From contig CAWBXO010000001.1 of NCBI GenBank assembly GCA_963792785.1, positions 372,001-436,000 on the forward strand: a stretch of 64,000 bases of DNA, given 5' to 3'. Shown here piece by piece: positions 1 through 8,439 of this stretch. Source of the DNA: CAWIMX01 sp963792785. Lineage in GTDB: Bacteria > Acidobacteriota > Vicinamibacteria > Vicinamibacterales > CAVVIG01. A model generated the notes under the pieces. The model had not been told where the DNA came from. It was given only the letters and a program-made list of their open reading frames with translations, and ran no database searches. A program made the translations under genes and the position numbers. The stretch's first letter is position 1. Every line of letters starts with the position of its first letter.

Positions 1-179
1 TACGACCGTTCGAGGATCACCACGTCGGCCTGCCGCGGCAGTGTCGCCGCGAGATCCAGGAGGTCGTCGAGCAGCCGCGCGTAGTGCGGCCACTTCGTGG
101 CCGTCTGGAACACCCGATCGCGCAGGAAGGCCACGTGGGCCTCGCGCGGATCGGCCGGCGCACACACCGACGGACTCAT
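1..179 (-). CDS. Unrecognised protein, 5' part only (runs off the window)
   Basis: The first 59 residues of a minus-strand gene are visible, starting at ATG 179 and open to the window edge. The ATG overlaps the TGA of the upstream methyltransferase gene (ATGA, 176-179), so the two are probably translationally coupled. The fragment is rich in Arg, Asp and Leu and ends in a hydrophobic strand, VVILER, that could be the first beta-strand of a Rossmann-like fold. It has no signal peptide. Its position at the end of the nonulosonate/ABC glycan operon suggests a sugar-modifying role, but the visible part does not show a family and no function is assigned. Confidence 0.6.
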   Translation of the reverse strand, partial: MSPSVCAPADPREAHVAFLRDRVFQTATKWPHYARLLDDLLDLAATLPRQADVVILERS

Positions 180-883
180 GCTTCCTCCCAAATCGATCCC
201 GGAAGATCGATACTCAATGCCGGGCCGCCCGTCGCGTATCCTCGCTCGAGGAGCACGCCCGCCGACACGATCGTTCCCGCGCCGGGCGGCATGGTCGTGT
301 GCGCGTTCGGCCGGGTCTCGTAGCCGTACACCCACGCCCGCGAGATGCCGCGCAGGCTCCGCAGGAAGTCCACGAATTTCTTCACCGAGAGCACGATGCA
401 GTAGAGCCGGTGGCCGTTCCGGTTCACGAAGGCGCGATTGATGTCCGCCAGGTCGCGCGGCATCGCCGCCAGTTTCACGTCGAACAGCACGTAGCGATCC
501 GAGTGGGCCGTCATGCGATCGACAAGCTCCTTCCAGTGCGGCTCGGCCTGCATGACTCCCGTGGCGTTGACGAGATCGAAGGAGCTCCCGAGCGAGAGCC
601 CGACGCCATTGCCGACGCGGAATTGCGCCCACGGAAACTCCCGGCGGGCCAGCTCGATGTTCTCAGCCACCAAATCGAGTCCCGTGTACTCGCAACCGGG
701 CGCGTACTGGTCCAGCACGCGGAGGAACCGCCCGCTCGCGCAGCCGATGTCGAGCACCGTCCGGATGTCCGGGCCGATGCGCTCGAGAAAGTGCGTCTCG
801 CTCGCAAAGAACTCCGCCGGCGTCTTCCGGGCAAAGCGCTGAATCAGGCCGTCGTCGAACCAGGCGCGATAGTGGACTTCCAT
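176..883 (-). CDS. Class I SAM-dependent methyltransferase
   Basis: A 235-residue cytosolic protein with the class I methyltransferase fold. Motif I is seen as VLDIGCASG at about residues 43-51, followed by YTGLDL near 66-71, whose acidic residue would bind the ribose of S-adenosylmethionine. The hydrophobic strand YVLFDVKL follows later. The acceptor is unknown; inside a glycan operon, O- or N-methylation of a sugar or lipid-linked intermediate is the simplest inference. ATG 883 has a good ribosome binding site (GGCGGGGTG). The gene starts 3 bp after the cytidylyltransferase gene ends and overlaps the next gene by 4 bp, so it is mid-operon. Confidence 0.85.
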   Translation of the reverse strand: MEVHYRAWFDDGLIQRFARKTPAEFFASETHFLERIGPDIRTVLDIGCASGRFLRVLDQYAPGCEYTGLDLVAENIELARREFPWAQFRVGNGVGLSLGSSFDLVNATGVMQAEPHWKELVDRMTAHSDRYVLFDVKLAAMPRDLADINRAFVNRNGHRLYCIVLSVKKFVDFLRSLRGISRAWVYGYETRPNAHTTMPPGAGTIVSAGVLLERGYATGGPALSIDLPGSIWEEA

Positions 884-886
884 GTG

Positions 887-1684
887 TCACCCCGCCCGAC
901 GTGTCGACCACTCGTCACGCCGGGACCACGGCATCGGACTCCGGCGCTCGATCAGGTCGTTGAAGAACTCGAGATCCCCGCGGTACGGGGGGTGGTTGAG
1001 CGCGGCTTCCGCCACGAGCCAGTCGAGGGCCGTGTCGAGATTGATCGAATTGGCTTCGGGCATTTCGAGGCCGCACACGCGATCGCCGAGCACCGAGTCC
1101 TGCTCGCGGATGGTGCGCACGCGCGACAGGTGGAACGCGCCGTTGCGCACGTAGGCGTGCGGCGTCAGATCCTGGCGTCTCGAGCCGTCGGGCTCCGGCA
1201 TGCAGAAGTCCCGCACCCAGAGGCCCTCGCTGAGCGTCTTCGCCCGCGCCGGGTGCTGGTCGTGCATCCGCCGCAGGCCGACCACCGACGTGGCCTCCGG
1301 GTGCCGGCTGAGCAGCGACACGGCCTCGCGCAGGTGGCCGGGCGTTCGGAACGGCGACGTCGGCTGGAGCGTCATCACGGCGTCGAACTCCGCCCCGTCG
1401 CGCTCGGCGAGCCAGTCGAGCGCGTGTCGGATGCCCTCCACGGTGCGGCTTTCGTCTCGCGCGAGCTCGGCTGGACGCAGGTAGTCCTGTCTGACGCCGA
1501 ACGGCTCGAAGAGGCGCAGGTACGCCGGCGAGTCCGTGGACAGCAGGATGTCGTCGAACAGCCCGCTTCGGCACGCCGTCCAGAGCGTGTAGACCCCGAG
1601 CGGGATGCCGCGCAGGGGGGCAATGTTCTTGTCGGGAATCGATTTCGATCCGGATCGGGCCGGAATGAACGCGAGCAGTCGCAT
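887..1684 (-). CDS. neuA: CMP-nonulosonate (acylneuraminate) cytidylyltransferase family protein
   Basis: About 265 residues. The N-terminus carries the nucleotide-binding signature of CMP-sugar synthetases, ARSGSKSIPDKN at residues 9-20, and further on the family motif LQPTSPFRT. These enzymes activate a nine-carbon (sialic-acid-like) or Kdo-type sugar with CTP, releasing pyrophosphate. NeuB and NeuC homologues sit 5 kb upstream in the same operon, so the substrate is probably a nonulosonic acid; which one cannot be read from sequence. ATG 1684 is used here; a GTG at 1696 overlaps the upstream stop (GTGA) and is an alternative. The C-terminal tail is rich in Arg and Trp. Confidence 0.85.
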   Translation of the reverse strand: MRLLAFIPARSGSKSIPDKNIAPLRGIPLGVYTLWTACRSGLFDDILLSTDSPAYLRLFEPFGVRQDYLRPAELARDESRTVEGIRHALDWLAERDGAEFDAVMTLQPTSPFRTPGHLREAVSLLSRHPEATSVVGLRRMHDQHPARAKTLSEGLWVRDFCMPEPDGSRRQDLTPHAYVRNGAFHLSRVRTIREQDSVLGDRVCGLEMPEANSINLDTALDWLVAEAALNHPPYRGDLEFFNDLIERRSPMPWSRRDEWSTRRAG

Positions 1685-1692
1685 CTTTGAGG

Positions 1693-2685
1693 TCACGCCA
1701 CCAGCATGGCGGCGACGGTCGGCAGGCCGGGCGACGTCGCCGGGTCGCGCGGAAGGTCGTTCGTGTCGAGACGTGGAAGCGCCATCGCCACGCCGCCCGG
1801 CAGGCGGGCGAGCGCCCCGCTGTTGGTGAGGCCGATGCACGCGCCCTTGCGCCGGACGAGCCCGGCCACGCGGTCGTCCACGTCTCCGTGCGGATACGCG
1901 ATGATCCAGCGGTCGGTCGGCACGCCCAGACGCCCGAGGAATGCGAGCGACCGATCGATTTCTTCCTCCTGTTCCCCGGCGCTCAGCCGGGTGAGACGCG
2001 GATGGCTCCACGTGTGGCAGCCGAGACACATGCCGGCGTCGTGGAGCGCGGCGAGCTCCTCGACGCCCATGTACAGCTCGCGCGCCAGGACCTCTTCACG
2101 CTCGGGCACGAAGCGGCGAAAGAGCGTGTCGAGCACGCGCGTCCGTGTCTCCCTGGGTAACGCGCGCTGCAGCATCCGCTTCACGAACGCCGCCTCGGGG
2201 CCATCGTATTGGCTGGGTCCCGCAAGGCGCCGGCGGTATCGGGACCAGGGCTCGAGCGCCGACGCCTCCTCCTCGGCTTCGACGACCTCCCGGAGCGCCC
2301 GGACGAGGCCGCGGGCGTCGGCGACGGCCGCGAGCAGGTAGTGGATCTTGTTCACCTCGAGCAACCCGGCCCGTTCGGCCGCGCGTCCCACCGGGAAGAA
2401 CGTCCCCTGCCACCCGCGGGCGAGCAGCTCCGGCAGCACGCACGCGTGATGCTCGCGATACCCGTCGTCGAACGTCAGCCAGGCGGCGCGCTCGGGCAGG
2501 GGCGCGCCCCCGGCGACCGCCGACATCACCTGCCCGGCGGTCACCACCTGGTAGTACCGGCCGATGTAGTCCAGTTGTCCGCAGAAGTCGGCAGGCGTCG
2601 GCCCGCGGTATCCGGCTCGCGCGGCCGGCGCGGCGCCCCGCACGTAGTGGTAGGTAACGATCGTGAGCCAGGGCGACCGACTCAT
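1693..2685 (-). CDS. Polysaccharide deacetylase (NodB-homology, CE4-like)
   Basis: A 330-residue protein with an N-terminal TYHYV strand, the NodB metal motif TFDDGY at about 71-76, and a downstream H-x3-H metal motif within CHTWSHPRL. CE4 enzymes use a divalent metal to remove N- or O-acetyl groups from polysaccharides. An insert of about 110 residues, charged and helical, separates the two motifs. No signal peptide is obvious, so it may act on a lipid-linked precursor or as a C-terminal glycan-modifying enzyme in the cytoplasm. It overlaps the preceding gene by 4 bp (ATGA). Family assignment is firm; the acceptor is inferred. Confidence 0.87.
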   Translation of the reverse strand: MSRSPWLTIVTYHYVRGAAPAARAGYRGPTPADFCGQLDYIGRYYQVVTAGQVMSAVAGGAPLPERAAWLTFDDGYREHHACVLPELLARGWQGTFFPVGRAAERAGLLEVNKIHYLLAAVADARGLVRALREVVEAEEEASALEPWSRYRRRLAGPSQYDGPEAAFVKRMLQRALPRETRTRVLDTLFRRFVPEREEVLARELYMGVEELAALHDAGMCLGCHTWSHPRLTRLSAGEQEEEIDRSLAFLGRLGVPTDRWIIAYPHGDVDDRVAGLVRRKGACIGLTNSGALARLPGGVAMALPRLDTNDLPRDPATSPGLPTVAAMLVA

Positions 2686-4103
2686 TGCGCCACGACCGGT
2701 TCCAGTTCGGGCTGGCGCGCCAGCCGGTTCAGCGTCTCGGCCACGCGTTCCGGCGTCTCCGCGCAGGGCGCGCCCACCTCCAGTTCGACGAGCCGCCGGC
2801 GTCCTTCGTGGTCGAGCGCCGGATTCGCGAGATACGCATTCGCATGCGTGGCGAGCTCACCGGTCGAGTGCGCCACGCGGACCGCGCCGAGCTGCCACAC
2901 CGGGCGATAGTGATCCCACTGGTAGAAATGTTCCCAGAGCGGCAGGCCCAGGCGAGGAGGGCTGGACGTGTCGAACGCGATGTTGATCACGGGCGTGTCG
3001 CACACGGCGAAGTCAAGCGACATCGTCGACGCTACGTTCACGTTCAGATCGGCATGGCGGACGACGTTGGCCATGAGGCGCACGTCGTCCGGGTGCGGAA
3101 TAATCCCGGTCCAGTTGCCGGGATCCGTGTCCTCCCACAACGGCTCGCTGACAATCAACTCGGGAAACCGGGCACGAAGCACCGCGTGCCGGCCGGTCCA
3201 GTCCGCCGGATTGCGCCGCAGCAGCACCTGCGGCGCGCCGTGGATGCCCTCGTCGCGCACCAGCTCCAGCAGCGCCGCGATGTGGTCCACTTCGTCGGCG
3301 TCCGTTCTCGGCAGGCCCCCGGTGTAGCAGATGAGCGGTCTGTCGGGATCGGCGCCGACACGCGCGCAGAACTCGCGCCGCGACCACAACAGCTCGTCGC
3401 GCGCATACAGCGTGAACTGCGACGCGCCCACGACGTGCACGCGCGAGTACGCGAGCTGCGGGTAGTACGCGCGGAGCTGCCGGCCCATCAGCTCGCTCCA
3501 GACCAGGTAGTGATCGAAAGGCGCGAGAATGCGCTCGTTCGTCGTCACGCTGTCCCAGCTGGAGACGAACACCGCTGTCGGGATCGCCAGCGATCGGGCC
3601 GCCAGCACGGGGGCGATGAAGCTTTCCATCAGGTGGTTCGAGCAGACCACTACGTCTGGGCGCAGCGCGTCGAAGAGGCGCCGGTAGCGATCCACCATCG
3701 GACTGCGCGCCGCGACGCTGAGGTAGCAGGCGTGCAGCCGCTCGAGTCCCGTGGGCGAAGCGGCCAGCCTGGCGGCCGTCCGCGCCGCGCGTGCCAGCCA
3801 GCGTCCGTGCCAGCGGCCCGGGGACGGCAACTCGCTCCTCCACCGATGGGCCCGGCTGCCAGACGCGCGCAGGTGCGCGTGCTTCAGCGTGAGCTGCAAG
3901 CTGGTCTCGACACCGCCCGTGCGTCCGGCCGGGAGCCGGCTCCACTTCACGTTCCCGGCCCGGCGCGCCCACCGCCGAATCGCGACGTCCGGCAGCGCGT
4001 GCAGGACGTGGACGTCGCCCACCGCCGCGACGCGCTCGAGCACGCCGCTCAGGGCGAGGTTCCGGTACCCCACGCCGTCGGGAATCAGAAAGACCGATTT
4101 CAT
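2682..4103 (-). CDS. Putative GT-B-fold glycosyltransferase
   Basis: A 473-residue cytosolic protein. The N-terminus (VFLIPDGVGYRNLALSG) looks like the first Rossmann strand and loop of a GT-B enzyme. The middle contains DVVVCSNHL and SWDSVTTNERILAPFDHYLVW, resembling acceptor-domain segments. The C-terminal half has LICYTGG and an N-V-N-V-A-S-T-M motif like the donor-site loop of glycosyltransferases and CDP-glycerol-type transferases. It sits between Wzt and a deacetylase, so transfer of a sugar or polyol phosphate to a growing glycan is plausible. No CAZy family was recognised with confidence. It starts 7 bp after wzt and overlaps the next gene by 4 bp. Confidence 0.65.
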   Translation of the reverse strand: MKSVFLIPDGVGYRNLALSGVLERVAAVGDVHVLHALPDVAIRRWARRAGNVKWSRLPAGRTGGVETSLQLTLKHAHLRASGSRAHRWRSELPSPGRWHGRWLARAARTAARLAASPTGLERLHACYLSVAARSPMVDRYRRLFDALRPDVVVCSNHLMESFIAPVLAARSLAIPTAVFVSSWDSVTTNERILAPFDHYLVWSELMGRQLRAYYPQLAYSRVHVVGASQFTLYARDELLWSRREFCARVGADPDRPLICYTGGLPRTDADEVDHIAALLELVRDEGIHGAPQVLLRRNPADWTGRHAVLRARFPELIVSEPLWEDTDPGNWTGIIPHPDDVRLMANVVRHADLNVNVASTMSLDFAVCDTPVINIAFDTSSPPRLGLPLWEHFYQWDHYRPVWQLGAVRVAHSTGELATHANAYLANPALDHEGRRRLVELEVGAPCAETPERVAETLNRLARQPELEPVVAQ

Positions 4104-4110
4104 CGGGACG

Positions 4111-5346
4111 TCATGCCGGGAGCGGCGCGCCCGATGCGCCGGCCAGGCTCCACTGGATGGAGGGATGCAGCACCGCGTCGGACGGACCGCTCTCCCCTTC
4201 GATGTCGAGCGGAAAGGATCCGGATCGGCAGCGGGCCTTGCGACCGGTCGTCCAGAGGTGCGCGTCGAAAGACAGTGAGTAAAGGCCCGGGTTCAGCCAC
4301 AGGGCCGGGCACTCGGCCGTCACGCGGTACACGGCCGGCTCGAGGCGGGCCAGTCCGAGCGACAGGCTGTCGCGCGTGGAGAGAAGAATCCGGCGCCCGT
4401 GAACGTCGGCGACCTGGCAGCTCACCTTGAGACCGGCCGCCAGCTCGGGCACCGTGAGCGTCGTCGTCACGGTCACCGGCTCATCCTGCCGGACGGTGTT
4501 GCCGTGACGGCCGGCGAGGCTGATGGCGCCGAAGCGCAGCCGCGGCAGGCCGTCGCCGTCGTCGGCCGGCTCGTCTCCATCGCCGAACACTCCGAGGCTC
4601 CGATAGTACGACTCGATGCAGTCGTCGATGTCTCCGGCGAACGTCAGCTGGCCGTGGTCGATCACCATGCCTCGCCGGCAGAGCGAGCGAACGGCGGCCA
4701 TGTTGTGGCTCACGAGCAGGACCGTGCGGCCGCCGGCCGCCACGTCTCCCATCTTGCCCATGCACTTCTGCTGAAAGGCGACGTCCCCCACCGCCAGCAC
4801 CTCGTCGACCAGCACGATCTCCGGCTCGAGGTGCGCCGAAATGGCGAACGCCAGCCGCAGCTGCATGCCGCTCGAGTAATGCTTCAGCGCCGTGTCGAGG
4901 AACGGCTCGACGCCGGAGAACTCGACAATCTCGTCGAACTTCCGATCGATGGTGGCCTTCTTCATCCCAAGGACGGCGCCGCTCAGGTAGACGTTCTCGC
5001 GTCCGCTCAGCTCGTTGTGAAAGCCGGTGCCAATCTCGAGCAGCGAGCCCACGCGGCCCGACGTCTGCGCGTAGCCTTCGGTCGGCTCGGTGATGCGCGA
5101 GAGAATGCGAAGCAGCGTGCTCTTGCCCGCGCCGTTCGGGCCGATGATGCCGACCACATCGCCCCGCGCCACGTCGAACGACACGTCGCGCAGGGCCCAG
5201 AGATGATCGGGACGCCCTGGAGCCTGGGGCGCACGCCGCCGGGAGAGCCGGCGGGCGAGCGCGTCGCGCAGGGTTTCGCCGCCCCGCGGGCGGTGTGCCA
5301 GGGGGTAGCGCTTGCCGATTCCACGGGCGCGTATGGCGACGGTCAC
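4111..5346 (-). CDS. wzt: ABC transporter ATP-binding protein, Wzt-type with C-terminal glycan-binding domain
   Basis: About 411 residues from GTG 5346. The ABC domain has Walker A GPNGAGKST (about 69-77), signature YSSGMQLRL and Walker B VLVDEVLAVGD, with the H-loop in LLVSHN. This group drives export of undecaprenyl- or lipid-linked O-antigen, capsule or teichoic-acid chains. After about residue 245 comes a beta-rich extension of the Wzt C-terminal type, which in O-antigen systems binds the modified non-reducing end and so sets export specificity. The partner permease gene lies at 7553-8434, separated from this gene by neuC and neuB. The start lies 4 bp after the neuC stop. Confidence 0.9.
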   Translation of the reverse strand: MTVAIRARGIGKRYPLAHRPRGGETLRDALARRLSRRRAPQAPGRPDHLWALRDVSFDVARGDVVGIIGPNGAGKSTLLRILSRITEPTEGYAQTSGRVGSLLEIGTGFHNELSGRENVYLSGAVLGMKKATIDRKFDEIVEFSGVEPFLDTALKHYSSGMQLRLAFAISAHLEPEIVLVDEVLAVGDVAFQQKCMGKMGDVAAGGRTVLLVSHNMAAVRSLCRRGMVIDHGQLTFAGDIDDCIESYYRSLGVFGDGDEPADDGDGLPRLRFGAISLAGRHGNTVRQDEPVTVTTTLTVPELAAGLKVSCQVADVHGRRILLSTRDSLSLGLARLEPAVYRVTAECPALWLNPGLYSLSFDAHLWTTGRKARCRSGSFPLDIEGESGPSDAVLHPSIQWSLAGASGAPLPA

Positions 5347-5350
5347 GGTT

Positions 5351-6505
5351 CTAAGGTCGAAGCCGCTTCTCGATGCACAGGGGCGCACCGGCCAGTACCT
5401 CGGCGATCCGCGCGCCGGCGCGGCCGTCCCCGTACAGGCAGTTGCTGGGAAGCCGCCCCTTGGCGGCCTGACGCAGGATGGCGGTGCTGATCTCCTGGCG
5501 GCAGTACCCGACGTCCACGACGTTGCCCGCGCGATCGCGTCCCGCCTGCCGCGCGCCGATATTGACGACGGGAATGCCGAGAAACGCGCATTCGCGAATG
5601 CCCGCGCTCGAGTTCCCGACCAGGCACTGCGAGTTGTAGAGCAGCCGCAGGAAGTCGGGCGGGGCCACGTCGCGAAAGAAGCAGATGTTGTCGGGACGCT
5701 CCCGCTCGCAGAATGTCTCGATCGCGGCCGACATCTCCTGCGAGCCCGCGTCGATGTTCGGCCAGAACCAGGCCGCCGGCAGGCCCACGTCGCGCACCGC
5801 GCGCAGGGTCTCGAGAATCTGCTGCGAGGCCTGCGCGTATTCCGTCGTGACCGGGTGCTGGAGCACGACCAGGTACCGATCGGACAGGGAGACACGCCCC
5901 CCCTCGGCGGCGTACTTCTCGACCGGATCGAAGTCCAGTTCCGGGCGGTCGAGAATGCCGCGCGCGAGGTCGATGGACGGACAGCCGGTATGGAAGACCG
6001 TGTCGGGGTCTTCGCCCATGCGGATCACGCGCTCGGCCGCGGGCCGCGTCGCGACGAGGTGGAGGTCCGCGAGTTTGGTCACGGCGTGGCGCACCTTCTC
6101 GTCGATGGATCCGCTGAGCTCGCCGCCCTGGACGTGGGCGACCGGAATGTTCATGTAGGCGGCCGCCATGGCCGTCGCCATGGTCTCGTACCGATCGGCG
6201 ACGGTCACGACGATGTCCGGCCGGACCTCCTGGAGGATGCCCGACAGCTCGACGAGCGCCAGCCCGGTGGTCTTGACCATGGTGGCCAGGTCCCCGCCCT
6301 CGAGAATCGTGTGGACCCGGGCGGCGATCGGAAAGCCGTCCTCCTCGATGTACCGGCCGACGCCGCTGTACCGCGTAAGCAGCGCTGACGCGCTCACGAC
6401 GACCAGCAGCTCGAGGTCGGGATGCGCGTGAATCGCGGCCAGCGCGCTTCGCACGCGGCTGTAGCTCGGCCGGGCCGTGATCACGACGCAGACCCGGCGC
6501 GGCAC
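5351..6505 (-). CDS. neuC: UDP-N-acetylglucosamine 2-epimerase (hydrolysing), NeuC family
   Basis: A 384-residue GT-B-fold enzyme. The N-terminus VITARPSYSRVRSAL is typical of the hydrolysing epimerases, which turn a UDP-HexNAc into the free 2-epimer (for example ManNAc) and UDP. Further hallmarks are VADRYETMA, AHVQGGE-SGSIDE and the donor-loop NSSAGIRE. The product would feed the NeuB homologue encoded just upstream. The GTG start (6505) shares one base with the neuB TAG stop (TAGTG), so coupling is likely. Whether the substrate is UDP-GlcNAc or a di-N-acetylated bacillosamine-type sugar cannot be told from sequence. Confidence 0.9.
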   Translation of the reverse strand: MPRRVCVVITARPSYSRVRSALAAIHAHPDLELLVVVSASALLTRYSGVGRYIEEDGFPIAARVHTILEGGDLATMVKTTGLALVELSGILQEVRPDIVVTVADRYETMATAMAAAYMNIPVAHVQGGELSGSIDEKVRHAVTKLADLHLVATRPAAERVIRMGEDPDTVFHTGCPSIDLARGILDRPELDFDPVEKYAAEGGRVSLSDRYLVVLQHPVTTEYAQASQQILETLRAVRDVGLPAAWFWPNIDAGSQEMSAAIETFCERERPDNICFFRDVAPPDFLRLLYNSQCLVGNSSAGIRECAFLGIPVVNIGARQAGRDRAGNVVDVGYCRQEISTAILRQAAKGRLPSNCLYGDGRAGARIAEVLAGAPLCIEKRLRP

Positions 6506-7563
6506 TACGAGGCCTCCTCGAGGTCGGCGAACTGCACGGCTTCGTCCGCTTTGAGGCCTCGCCGCAGGCGCCGGCCGATGACTTCGTCCAGACGCGCCGG
6601 CGGGATGCCGGCGCCGGGCTTCTTCAACGCCAGGTGCTGCCCCGCCAGCGTCGTGCCGGCCGGCAAGTCGCCGCGCGCGACGACGCTCTTCGTGAACACG
6701 TCGCGCACGGGCGCCAGCGCGTCGGCCATCCGGTCCTTGTCGACCGGGTTGTCGCGCATGGCCTCGATGAACCGGACGCCCTCCACGAGCTCGGCGAGCT
6801 CGGCCGGCGTCAGCGAGGAGGACACGTCCGGGCCGGGCATCTCGCGGCTGAGCGTGACGTGCGTCTCGAGCACCGCGATGCCGAGGGCGGCGGCCGCCAG
6901 TCCGGCGTAGATCCGCCCGCTGTGGTCCGACAGCCCGACCGGGCACCCGTAGCGTTCGCGGAAGAACCCGATCTGATTCAGGCCCACGGCCTCGGGCGGA
7001 GACGGGTACATCGACGTGCACTGCAGCACCGCGATCGCCGCGCCGCGCGCGGTCGCGCAGGCGACCGCCCGATCGACGTCGGCGATCGGGCTGAGCCCCG
7101 TGGAGAACAGCATCGGGAGGCCTGTCTCGGCCATGCGCTCGAGCATGGGCAGGTTCGTGACTTCGCCGGAGGCCACCTTCCACGCCGCCACGCCCACGTC
7201 CCGGAGCAGCTCGACCGCCTCCAGGGAAAACGGCGAGCTCAGGAACGCCAGCCCGCGCGCTTCGACGTGCGCCTTGAGCTCCGTCCACTGCGCGGGGGTG
7301 AACGCGGTCCGCATCCAGTAGTCGTACCGCGAGCGGTCCTGACGGCTGAACGTCCGGCGCCACGGCTCGCGCCGCGTGCTCTCGGCGGCCGCGATGTGCG
7401 TCTGGAACTTGACCGCGTGCGCGCCGGCATCCGCGATCGCGTCGACGAAGGCGTGCGCGATGCCGACGTGTCCGTCGTGGCTCAGGCCCACCTCCCCGAC
7501 GATCAGGCAGTGCCCGTCCGCAAGGGGCCGCAGTACGTGGTGGCGGCTCGTGTCAGACGACAT
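6505..7563 (-). CDS. neuB: N-acetylneuraminate/nonulosonate synthase, NeuB family
   Basis: A 352-residue protein: an N-terminal TIM barrel (about 15-280) and a C-terminal SAF (antifreeze-like) domain (about 290-350). It condenses phosphoenolpyruvate with a six-carbon N-acetyl-sugar to give a nine-carbon acid. The family segments GEVGLSHDGH, AVKFQTH, FLSSPFS, KVASGE, LLFSTGL-type (MLFSTGL), QCTSMYPSP and GLSDHSGRI are all present, and the SAF domain ends with the usual KKPGAGIPP. The permease gene 7553-8434 overlaps its start by 11 bp. With neuC and the NeuA-like gene it makes a nonulosonate-activation pathway. Confidence 0.92.
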   Translation of the reverse strand: MSSDTSRHHVLRPLADGHCLIVGEVGLSHDGHVGIAHAFVDAIADAGAHAVKFQTHIAAAESTRREPWRRTFSRQDRSRYDYWMRTAFTPAQWTELKAHVEARGLAFLSSPFSLEAVELLRDVGVAAWKVASGEVTNLPMLERMAETGLPMLFSTGLSPIADVDRAVACATARGAAIAVLQCTSMYPSPPEAVGLNQIGFFRERYGCPVGLSDHSGRIYAGLAAAALGIAVLETHVTLSREMPGPDVSSSLTPAELAELVEGVRFIEAMRDNPVDKDRMADALAPVRDVFTKSVVARGDLPAGTTLAGQHLALKKPGAGIPPARLDEVIGRRLRRGLKADEAVQFADLEEAS

Positions 7564-8434
7564 CAGCGAAGGTCCGTTCTGCGTGCCGGAAGTACCACAC
7601 GCCGCTGGCGAGAATCACGAGAGCCGCCCCGCCCGAGGCCAGGAGCATCGGTCCCGGCGCCGTGTCGGCCCCGAGGAGCGCCCAGCGGAATCCTTCGGCG
7701 ACCCCGGCCATCGGGTTGAGGCCGTACACCGTGCGCCACGGCTCGGCGAGCAGGCTGCTCGGGTAGGCGATGGGCGTCGCAAAGAGCCAGAACTGGACGA
7801 GGAAGGGAACGGCATGCCGCACGTCCCGGAAGCGGACGTTGATCGCCGACAACCACAGGCCGACCCCGAGGGCGGTGACGACCATCAGGATCAGGAACAC
7901 CGGCAGCCAGACGACGTGCACCGTCGGCACGATTCCATAGAACAGCATCAGCAGAAGAAGCACGGTGAGTCCGAGGACAAAGTCGACGCCCTCGGCGATG
8001 ACCGACGCGCACGGCAGCGCCAGGCGGGGAAAGTAGACGCTGCGAATGAGGATCGCGCCCATCACCACGCTGCCCGAGGACCGGCTCAGGCTGTTCGCGA
8101 AGAACGTCCAGGGCACCAGCGCCGCAAACGCGAACACGGGATACGGCACGCCGTCGGAGGGCATCTTCGCCAGGCGTCCGAAGAAGACGCTGAACACGAC
8201 CATCGTGAAGAACGGCTGGATGATCGCCCACGCGGAGCCGAACGCCGTCTGCTTGTAGCGCACCTTGACGTCGCGCCACACCAGGAAGAACAGCAGCTCG
8301 CGATACTGCCAGAGCTCGCCGAGCTTCAGCCCCCCCCAGCCGCTCGACGCCGTGATGCGGCACACCGGCTCGCGCCCGGGCTCGTCCCACGTCCCGGGGA
8401 CCGCGACGCTCGCGCCGGCGAATCTCGTCTCCAC
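7553..8434 (-). CDS. wzm: ABC-2-type polysaccharide export permease, Wzm-like
   Basis: A 293-residue inner-membrane protein with about six hydrophobic segments, starting near residue 70 and ending near 285. The family signature KVRYKQTAFGSAWAIIQP is in the first cytoplasmic region, followed by the amphipathic ...VRFRDVRHAVPFLVQFWLFATPIAYP segment conserved in Wzm/TagG/KpsM permeases. It would form the translocation channel with the Wzt homologue at 4111-5346. It begins 5 bp after the autokinase gene and overlaps neuB by 11 bp. The first 35 residues are polar and poorly conserved in style, so a downstream start is possible. Confidence 0.9.
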   Translation of the reverse strand: METRFAGASVAVPGTWDEPGREPVCRITASSGWGGLKLGELWQYRELLFFLVWRDVKVRYKQTAFGSAWAIIQPFFTMVVFSVFFGRLAKMPSDGVPYPVFAFAALVPWTFFANSLSRSSGSVVMGAILIRSVYFPRLALPCASVIAEGVDFVLGLTVLLLLMLFYGIVPTVHVVWLPVFLILMVVTALGVGLWLSAINVRFRDVRHAVPFLVQFWLFATPIAYPSSLLAEPWRTVYGLNPMAGVAEGFRWALLGADTAPGPMLLASGGAALVILASGVWYFRHAERTFADVV

Positions 8435-8439
8435 GCGGC

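Noticed and set aside
41..1690. Long plus-strand open frames opposite the minus-strand genes (here and at 8644-11235, 36660-39554, 49661-52969)
   Set aside because: They are mirror frames of GC-rich genes: Arg/His/Val-rich text without conserved motifs, running across several real gene boundaries.
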